DNA from: Ignavibacteria bacterium
GTDB lineage: Bacteria > Bacteroidota > Ignavibacteria > Tepidaquicellales > Tepidaquicellaceae
DNA: 64,000 nucleotides
Direction of reading: 5' to 3'
NCBI GenBank assembly: GCA_016710985.1
Contig: JADJTX010000002.1
Coordinates: forward strand, 186,001 to 250,000
The position numbers and the translations under genes were made by a program. Below the pieces are notes generated by a model. That model made no database searches. It was not told the origin of the DNA and saw only the letters and a list, made by a program, of their open reading frames with translations. Below are positions 57,314-64,000 of the stretch, in pieces; within the stretch, counting starts at the first letter, position 1, and the number at the start of each line of letters is the position of its first letter.

Positions 57314-57970
57314 GGAAATGAAAATAATTAGTGATTTATTTTTACAAAGTTATCACACAATATTTTAATTTGATTTAAAAATCAATCCTTTAGATTCTGC
57401 ATAAATTCAAGCTGAACGGGATGATTAAATTACAGTGAACTCTTTAAACTATCTTTTTTTTATACACAATTAGAGTTATTTTGAGCATACAAAAAAATCA
57501 AGAAATAACTAAAATTCACAGGTAACGACAGAATGTGCGAATCCACCCAAACTATTTCAGTTATTTTCATATTCTGATTTAGGAAATTGAATATCTTCTT
57601 GTTAATTATTCAGAAGCAGGATTAGGCGGAATGTTTTAGTTAAAAGAAGATAATTAAATTTTTTGTGTTGTAAATTTTTACGGATCATTTTGATACAATT
57701 GTTGATACTCGTCTTTTGATCGGCAATACTCAGAGCTTGCATTTCAACTTCAGTAATATTTTTTTAATCAAAATCGGAATTCGAAAAATACCCGAATAAT
57801 TTTTTTTTAATCCATCGATGGATAAACGATCCGCGCTAACAGGATTGTCATACCATTGTTTTCTTTATACAGATAAAATGAACGGTATTTTCGGATACGT
57901 AAAATATATACAGATTTCGGAATATATTGTAATATCCATAAACCGTCCCCAATTTTATGGCTCATAAATA
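57314..57970. other. 657-bp intergenic region before the NRPS
   Basis: AT-rich divergent DNA. I see no ORF of note, no repeat array and no clear promoter or ribosome site for the NRPS. An in-frame TAA at 57965-57967 fixes the NRPS start at the ATG of 57971. Confidence 0.45.
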
Positions 57971-60900
57971 ATGAAAAACAAACATATCAATAAAACCCTC
58001 AGAGGCAAATCCGGAAAGGATTTAGTCAGCTTGCTTGATGGCAACAAAAAGCAATCTGAGAAAAAGAATTCGTTATCTCCGAAAGGAGTTACCGAGGCTG
58101 CTTTATTCGGTATCTGGGAGAATTTACTAGGGCATACCAAATTTGGTGTCAGTGATGATTTTTTTACAATTGGCGGCAACAGCATAAAGGCAATTCAGCT
58201 TCTTTCCAGGATAGCTTCACATTTTCAGTTACAGCTTGAAGCAACTGATATATTTTTAAATCCAACCATACGGCAACTGGCGGTTCTCGTCGGCAAGAAA
58301 CAAAACGGACATCCGGCTCATACCGGCTTAGTTTCATTAGAAAAACAGGACAGACCGGCTTTTATTCCCTTATCATTCAGTCAGGAGAGATTATTGTTTA
58401 TTGACTCGCTGGAAGGCAGTGTTCAGTATAATCTGCCGGCAGTGATCAGATTAAAAGGTAAGCTCAATAAAGAAGCCTTAGCTTTTGCATTTCAGCAGAT
58501 CGTTAATCGTCATGAAGTATTGAGAACAGTTTTTCCCGATCATGATGACGCGCCATATCAGTATATCAGGGAAAAAGATGAATGGCATTTAGGAATTGCT
58601 GATGGTTCAATTTATAAAGATAACGGGGAAGAGCTAAAGAAATATGTGCAGCAATTGATCAGCGCTCCTTTTGATCTTTCGAAAGATCATATGCTCCGTG
58701 CCGACCTGATATCACTTGAAGAGGAGGATAATTTACTTGTTCTTACAATGCACCATATTGCCTCTGACGGCTGGTCAACTTCTGTTTTTGTAAAAGAGAT
58801 GATTGAATTGTATGATTCATATGTGAAGGGAAAACCACTGAAACTTGCTGAACTGGAATTTCAGTATTCAGATTTTGCGATCTGGCAAAGAAATGACCTG
58901 CAGGGAGATTTATTTGAAAAGAAGATATCTTACTGGAAGGAGAAACTTGAAGGATGGACCTCACTACAGTTACCAACGGATTATTCAAGACCATCAGTTC
59001 TGAGTGTTCGCGGAGCTAAAGTTGAATTCAGCATAGATAAGAAACTTAGTGAAAAACTGGAATTGCTAAGTAGGCGTTTCGGCTCAACTCTGTTTATGAC
59101 ATTACTTTCTGTTTTCAAGGTGTTACTGTACCGGTATAGCGGTCAGCAGGACATTTGTGTCGGGACACCTGTAGCAGGAAGGCAGCACCGGGTACTGGAA
59201 GGGTTAATAGGTTTCTTTGTCAATACACTTGTTTTGCGAAGCGAGTTAAACGGAAATACAACTTTCGAAGAACTGTTACAACAGGTGAAATCCAATGTAC
59301 TTGAAGGTTTCAATTATCAGGACGTACCATTTGAAAAAGTTGTAGAGGCAGTGGTTAAAGAAAGAGAGATGAGCAGGAATCCTTTGTTTCAGGTAATGTT
59401 TGTCTTTCAAAACACACCTGAGATAGAAAATCTCAGCATGCAGGACGTCAAAATTTTCCGCGAATCAGAAGTTCATAATACTTCGAAATTTGAATTAACT
59501 TTTAGTTTTGAAGAGAGTCATAACGGGCTGCTTGGGGAAGTTGAATACAGTACGGATCTGTATAAGGAAGAGACGATCAGGAGGATGATCGATCATTTAA
59601 AAGAGTTGTTAAGTGCAGTTGCAGAAACGCCGGATCAAAGTATTGGCTCATTATCCATGCTGACCAAATCTGAGGAGCAACAACTACTTTCTGATTTCAA
59701 TAATACACGGGCTGATTATCCGAAAGATAAGACGATGATAGGATTGTTTGAAGAGCAGGTTGAGAGAACTCCGGCTAACACGGCGATAATATTTGAAAAG
59801 CAGCATGTGACTTATAAAGAGCTGAATGAGAGATCAAATCAGTTAGCGAATTATTTGCTGAGCCGGGGAGTGAAGGAGGAAACACTCATACCAATTTGTA
59901 TAGACCGCAGCATAGAGATGATAGTAGGAATTTTAGGAGTCCTAAAAGCCGGCGGTTCCTATCTGCCAATAGATCCCGATTATCCATTGGAGATGAAAAG
60001 GTACATGCTTGATGACAGTAATCCATTCTTTATAATTGCCGATGAAGGAATTGATTTATGGTATTCAAAAAGAGAAGGACAGGAGATAATATATCCCGGA
60101 ACAAATAAAGAAATCAGCCAAAGCCCTGCAGATAACGTTTCAAGAAACTCAGTATCGGATCATATTATTTGTGTAATTTATACATCAGGATCTTCAGGTA
60201 AACCCAAAGGAGTAAAAGTATGTGACGCCGGAATGGTCAACCGTCTTTACTGGATGTGGGAAACTTATCCGTTTGAGGAACATGAAAAATGTGTATTGAA
60301 AACTTCGCTTAGTTTCGGAGATCACATATGGGAATTGTTCGGACCTTTGAACAGCGGAATTTGCTCTGTCCTGTTAAGAAAAGCTGATATTCTTGATCTT
60401 GATGTTTTCATAGAAAAATTATCATCCAATAAAATTACAAGATTGGTTTTAGTTCCATCTTTACTTCGGACATTGCTGACCAGGCTTCGTGCAGAACAAA
60501 CATATTTTGAACATCTGAAATACTGGACCTGCAGCGGGGAAACGCTTACTTACGATTTGATAGAATATTTTTATGAACTGTTTCCAAAAAATCATTACAG
60601 GCTTTTAAATATTTACGGCTCAACTGAAGTTAGCGCGGACGTTACTTGTTATGATACTTCAAGTGGCTCTGTAAATCAAAAAAGAGGTGAATCATCAGAA
60701 ACGAAATTTTATCCGCTTGAAAATAATCAGAAAAATCTGCCTATAGGAAAACCTATTGCGAACTGCAAAGTGTATATACTGGATAAAGAAAATAATCTGT
60801 TACCTATCGGACTTTCCGGGGAAATATGTATCGGCGGAGTGCCGGTTGGAGAGGGATATTTAAACCGTCCTGATCTGACAGCAGAAAAATTCATAAAAGA

Positions 60901-63900
60901 TCCTTTCAGTAATGAATCAGGTGCGTTGGTCTACAGAACAGGTGACCTTGGCAGATGGTTACCGGATGGAAACATTGAGTATATGGGACGGGAGGATTAT
61001 CAGGTGAAGATCAGAGGTTTCAGAGTTGAGTTAGGAGAAATAGAGAACGAGCTTCAGCAGTGTAACTTAATCAGAGATGCTGTCGTGCTGGCAAGAGATG
61101 ATAAAGAGGGCATGAAACGACTTGTGGGATATGTGGTACCGGTTGGAAAGTTTGATAAAAAAGCTATAGTTGAATATCTGAAAAGCAAACTTCCTGATTA
61201 TATGGTACCTGCTTTATGGTTAGAACTGGAAGCAATGCCTTTAACTCCAAGCGGTAAAATAGATAAAAAAGTGCTGCCCGATGTAGATGTCACTTCAGGT
61301 TTAAGTAATGAATATGCAGCGCCGCGGAATGAAACCGAGAGCAGGCTATCCGAGATCTGGAAAGAACTGCTTCATATAGAAATGATAGGAATATATGATA
61401 ACTTCTTTGAATTAGGAGGACAGTCACTATTAGCAATGCGGTTAATATCATCCATTAGAAAAGAACTGAAATCAGAGTTGTCTGTCAGAGACCTCTTCAT
61501 GTATCCTACAATTAAAGGGTTGTCTGAATATATCCGGCATCAGGAAAAAGTTACATTGCTGCCGGTGATAGAGTCAAAGCAAAGACCTGACCGGATCCCT
61601 CTTTCATTTACACAGGAGCGTCTGTGGTTTATAGACCGCTTAGAGGGAAGCATTCAATATCACATCTCCGCAGTTTTAAAACTGAAAGGAAAGCTGAACA
61701 GGGATGCTTTAGCTTTTGCATTGCAGAATATAGTCAACCGGCATGAAGCTCTGCGCACGGTAATACTTGAAGATAAAGGCGAAGGTTATCAGGTGATCAA
61801 GGATAAAGATCAATGGAGTTTGCAGATCGCTGATGGTTCGAAATTCAAACAGGATTCTGCCGGATTAGAAAACTTTGTCAAAAAAATAATCAACACGCCA
61901 TTTGATTTATCTAAAGATCATATGCTGAGAGTGAACCTGATCAGTATCGGAGAAGATGAGAATGTTCTTGCAGTAACGATGCATCATATTTCTTCTGACG
62001 GCTGGTCAATATCACTCATCATAAAGGAGCTGGTTGAATTATATGAGTCGAAAAAGCTCGATTACTGGAAAAAGAAACTGAACGGAACAGAACCGCTGCT
62101 ATTGCCAACTGATCATAACAGACCTTCAGTACAAAGTGTTAACGGAGCAGCTAAAACATTTAATGTTGACAGGGATCTTACGGAGCAGCTTCAGCTTTTA
62201 AGCCGGAATAACGGAACTACTCTTTTCATGACATTGCTAGCTGTATATAATGTTCTGCTTTATCGTTACAGCGGTCAGGAAGATATCTGCGTAGGAAGTC
62301 CGGCGGCAGGAAGGCATCAGTCAGAAGTGGAAAATCTCATTGGTGCATTTATCAATACACTTGCTTTACGAAATGAAATTAACAGTGACTCTTCGTTTAC
62401 CGAACTTCTGAATCGGGTAAGGGCAACAACTCTTGAAGCATATGAAAATCAGGAAGCGCCATTTGAGAAGGTAGTAGATGCTGTCGTGAGCCGGAGAAAC
62501 CTGGGTAAAAGTCCGTTGTTTCAGGTAATGTTTTTCATGCAGAATACTCCTGAAGCTCCGCAGCTTAAACTGGGTGAAGTCATTCTTACAATGCAAGAGC
62601 ATGAACACACTACATCTCAGGTTGATCTGACTTTAAACATAACAGAAACATCAGAAGGTCTGCAGGCAACGGTGGAATATTGTACAGATCTTTTTGACGG
62701 TGAGACGATAGACAGGATGATAATTCATTTTAAGGAACTGCTTAATTCGGTTGTTACTGATCCGAATCAAAAAATCGGATTACTTCCCATGCTTACTAAA
62801 CCGGAGGAGAGGCAGCTTCTTGAAGAGTTCAATGATACTTACGCTGCACTTCCGGAGGGAAAGAGCTTCCTTGATTTGTTTGAAGAGCGGGCATTAAGAA
62901 ATCCGGACAATACAGCAGTGGTTTTTGAAAATCAACGGCTGACCTACAAAGAGCTCAATGAGCGTTCAAATCAGCTGGCTCATTATCTTCAGAGAAAAGG
63001 AATTAAGAACGAGACACTTGTTCCGATATGTATAGAGAGAAGTATTGATATGCTTGTCGGGTTACTTGGCATTTCAAAATCAGGAGGAACATTCATACCA
63101 ATAGATCCTGACTATCCGAATGACAGAATCAGGTTTATGCTTGAAGATGCAGAAGCTAAAACCGTTATTTTCAGTAATGCGAGCAGGAAAAAATTCTCTG
63201 ATGTAAATAACATTGAAGTAATAAATTCAGACGAAGACTGGTCTGAAATAAAAAAGGAATCCACGGATAATATTATCAGAGATTCAAAGCCTGATCAGCT
63301 TGTATATGTGATCTATACATCGGGCTCAACGGGTAAGCCGAAAGGTGTAATGATAGAAAACGTAAGCCTGGTAAATTTATTATTGAGCATTACTGATAAA
63401 GTTAAGTTCAATTCCGGTTCAGTCTTTCTATCGGTCACTACATTTAGTTTTGACATAAGTTATTTGGAGTTATTTGTACCGTTAATTAACGGCGGTAAAT
63501 TGATCATTGCATCAAGGGAAGTTGCGATGGACGGCTACAGATTGGCAAAGATTATTCATTCAAATCGTCCAACGCATATGCAGGGTACACCGTCTACATG
63601 GCAGCTGCTTATCGATTCAAAGTGGAAGAATGAGGAAGATCTAAAAATACTGGTTGGCGGTGAAGCATTGAGTGAAAGTCTTAAAGATAAGCTGACGATG
63701 CTTGGTTATGTGGTCAATTTATACGGACCAACGGAAACAACGATCTGGTCAACAGCAAAGAAACTGTACAGTGATGAGAAAGTATTGATCGGAACTCCGG
63801 TTGCAAATACATACATACAAATTTTAAGTAAAGAAAACCAGCTTGTTCCAGTCGGAGTAACCGGTGAGATCATGATCGGTGGTCTGGGATTAGCGAGAGG

Positions 63901-64000
63901 ATATTTATACAGGGATCAATTAACATCGGAGAAGTTCATTGCCGATCCGTTCAGCAAAGTGCCCGGTGTCAGAATATATAAAACAGGTGATTCAGGAAGA
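57971..64000 (+). CDS. Non-ribosomal peptide synthetase, 5' part (T-C-A-T-C-A...)
   Basis: An open frame of 2,010 residues that runs off the window. Domain order: a free-standing carrier domain (GGNSIKAIQ, Ser71); condensation domain 1 (about 130-560, HHIASDG at 261-267); adenylation domain 1 (about 575-1095, TSGSSGKPKG at 738, KIRGFRVELGEIE, TPSGKIDKK); carrier 2 (GGQSLLAM, Ser1152); condensation domain 2 (HHISSDG at 1338-1344); adenylation domain 2 (TSGSTGKPKG at 1783, to YKTGDSGR at the edge). My reading of the ten-residue codes is GDWVTSIADK for A1, close to the beta-alanine code VDWVISLADK, and DILQLGLIWK for A2, matching a glycine code as I remember it. C2 lacks about 33 residues, including the YxDFAxWQ motif. 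The first carrier has no A domain of its own, so it must be loaded in trans. Confidence 0.93.
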   Translation, partial: MKNKHINKTLRGKSGKDLVSLLDGNKKQSEKKNSLSPKGVTEAALFGIWENLLGHTKFGVSDDFFTIGGNSIKAIQLLSRIASHFQLQLEATDIFLNPTIRQLAVLVGKKQNGHPAHTGLVSLEKQDRPAFIPLSFSQERLLFIDSLEGSVQYNLPAVIRLKGKLNKEALAFAFQQIVNRHEVLRTVFPDHDDAPYQYIREKDEWHLGIADGSIYKDNGEELKKYVQQLISAPFDLSKDHMLRADLISLEEEDNLLVLTMHHIASDGWSTSVFVKEMIELYDSYVKGKPLKLAELEFQYSDFAIWQRNDLQGDLFEKKISYWKEKLEGWTSLQLPTDYSRPSVLSVRGAKVEFSIDKKLSEKLELLSRRFGSTLFMTLLSVFKVLLYRYSGQQDICVGTPVAGRQHRVLEGLIGFFVNTLVLRSELNGNTTFEELLQQVKSNVLEGFNYQDVPFEKVVEAVVKEREMSRNPLFQVMFVFQNTPEIENLSMQDVKIFRESEVHNTSKFELTFSFEESHNGLLGEVEYSTDLYKEETIRRMIDHLKELLSAVAETPDQSIGSLSMLTKSEEQQLLSDFNNTRADYPKDKTMIGLFEEQVERTPANTAIIFEKQHVTYKELNERSNQLANYLLSRGVKEETLIPICIDRSIEMIVGILGVLKAGGSYLPIDPDYPLEMKRYMLDDSNPFFIIADEGIDLWYSKREGQEIIYPGTNKEISQSPADNVSRNSVSDHIICVIYTSGSSGKPKGVKVCDAGMVNRLYWMWETYPFEEHEKCVLKTSLSFGDHIWELFGPLNSGICSVLLRKADILDLDVFIEKLSSNKITRLVLVPSLLRTLLTRLRAEQTYFEHLKYWTCSGETLTYDLIEYFYELFPKNHYRLLNIYGSTEVSADVTCYDTSSGSVNQKRGESSETKFYPLENNQKNLPIGKPIANCKVYILDKENNLLPIGLSGEICIGGVPVGEGYLNRPDLTAEKFIKDPFSNESGALVYRTGDLGRWLPDGNIEYMGREDYQVKIRGFRVELGEIENELQQCNLIRDAVVLARDDKEGMKRLVGYVVPVGKFDKKAIVEYLKSKLPDYMVPALWLELEAMPLTPSGKIDKKVLPDVDVTSGLSNEYAAPRNETESRLSEIWKELLHIEMIGIYDNFFELGGQSLLAMRLISSIRKELKSELSVRDLFMYPTIKGLSEYIRHQEKVTLLPVIESKQRPDRIPLSFTQERLWFIDRLEGSIQYHISAVLKLKGKLNRDALAFALQNIVNRHEALRTVILEDKGEGYQVIKDKDQWSLQIADGSKFKQDSAGLENFVKKIINTPFDLSKDHMLRVNLISIGEDENVLAVTMHHISSDGWSISLIIKELVELYESKKLDYWKKKLNGTEPLLLPTDHNRPSVQSVNGAAKTFNVDRDLTEQLQLLSRNNGTTLFMTLLAVYNVLLYRYSGQEDICVGSPAAGRHQSEVENLIGAFINTLALRNEINSDSSFTELLNRVRATTLEAYENQEAPFEKVVDAVVSRRNLGKSPLFQVMFFMQNTPEAPQLKLGEVILTMQEHEHTTSQVDLTLNITETSEGLQATVEYCTDLFDGETIDRMIIHFKELLNSVVTDPNQKIGLLPMLTKPEERQLLEEFNDTYAALPEGKSFLDLFEERALRNPDNTAVVFENQRLTYKELNERSNQLAHYLQRKGIKNETLVPICIERSIDMLVGLLGISKSGGTFIPIDPDYPNDRIRFMLEDAEAKTVIFSNASRKKFSDVNNIEVINSDEDWSEIKKESTDNIIRDSKPDQLVYVIYTSGSTGKPKGVMIENVSLVNLLLSITDKVKFNSGSVFLSVTTFSFDISYLELFVPLINGGKLIIASREVAMDGYRLAKIIHSNRPTHMQGTPSTWQLLIDSKWKNEEDLKILVGGEALSESLKDKLTMLGYVVNLYGPTETTIWSTAKKLYSDEKVLIGTPVANTYIQILSKENQLVPVGVTGEIMIGGLGLARGYLYRDQLTSEKFIADPFSKVPGVRIYKTGDSGR

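Overview
The window looks like a chromosome segment from an Ignavibacteria-type member of the Bacteroidota/Chlorobi group. The DNA is AT-rich. Four large secreted proteins end in the type IX secretion sorting motif written as NYPNPFNPxTxIxY, the form common in Ignavibacteria. The gene content also points there: a B12-dependent ribonucleotide reductase, a DUF5916 outer-membrane protein, an Omp28-like lipoprotein and a PepSY/TonB receptor pair. The lineage is inference; no rRNA or tRNA gene was found.

Layout. 1-1.1 kb: a ~102-bp tandem array running into a GxxExxY gene. 1.5-7.2 kb: nrdJ, a propeller lipoprotein and a DUF5615/DUF433 toxin-antitoxin pair. 7.9-12.4 kb: two T9SS-exported proteins separated by a MITE. 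12.5-16 kb: small metabolic and stress genes, a broken START-like gene and an enoyl-CoA hydratase. 16-21 kb: an HtrA-TPR protease, sdhA and sdhB. 21-31 kb: DUF4159, DUF5916, a 1-Cys peroxiredoxin, a second MITE, nuoH, a TlpA thioredoxin with an outer-membrane barrel, and an Omp28-like lipoprotein containing a strange poly-C tract. 31-36 kb: a methyltransferase, an HhH/barrel protein, a Y1 transposase with REP-like hairpins, GNAT and rraA. 36-42.6 kb: a T9SS propeller and a metal-handling locus (TonB receptor, PepSY protein, two Cys-rich exported proteins, an exported HMA protein, and a candidate sRNA downstream). 42.7-54 kb: membrane proteins, a hydrolase, two antiporters, a T9SS propeller, a CpcT-like protein, purE and a SpoIIE phosphatase. 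54-57 kb: a HEAT-cyclophilin protein and an unknown barrel. 57,971 to the end: an NRPS (T-C-A-T-C-A...) that runs off the window and whose A-domain codes resemble those for beta-alanine and glycine.

Three window-wide patterns stand out. (1) More than a dozen genes are followed, at the stop codon itself, by short tandem arrays of 7-9 bp units. The unit sequence differs from gene to gene, the stop codon is often part of the array, and two arrays lie inside coding sequence at T9SS linkers. (2) There is a family of non-autonomous repeats: two 207/208-bp MITEs with 9-bp target duplications, REP-like hairpins, a CHSERSEESQ-type repeat and relics of hairpin repeats. (3) Six genes carry seven single-base disruptions. 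Each is repaired by adding one base to an A or T run, which suggests systematic homopolymer under-calling rather than real gene decay.
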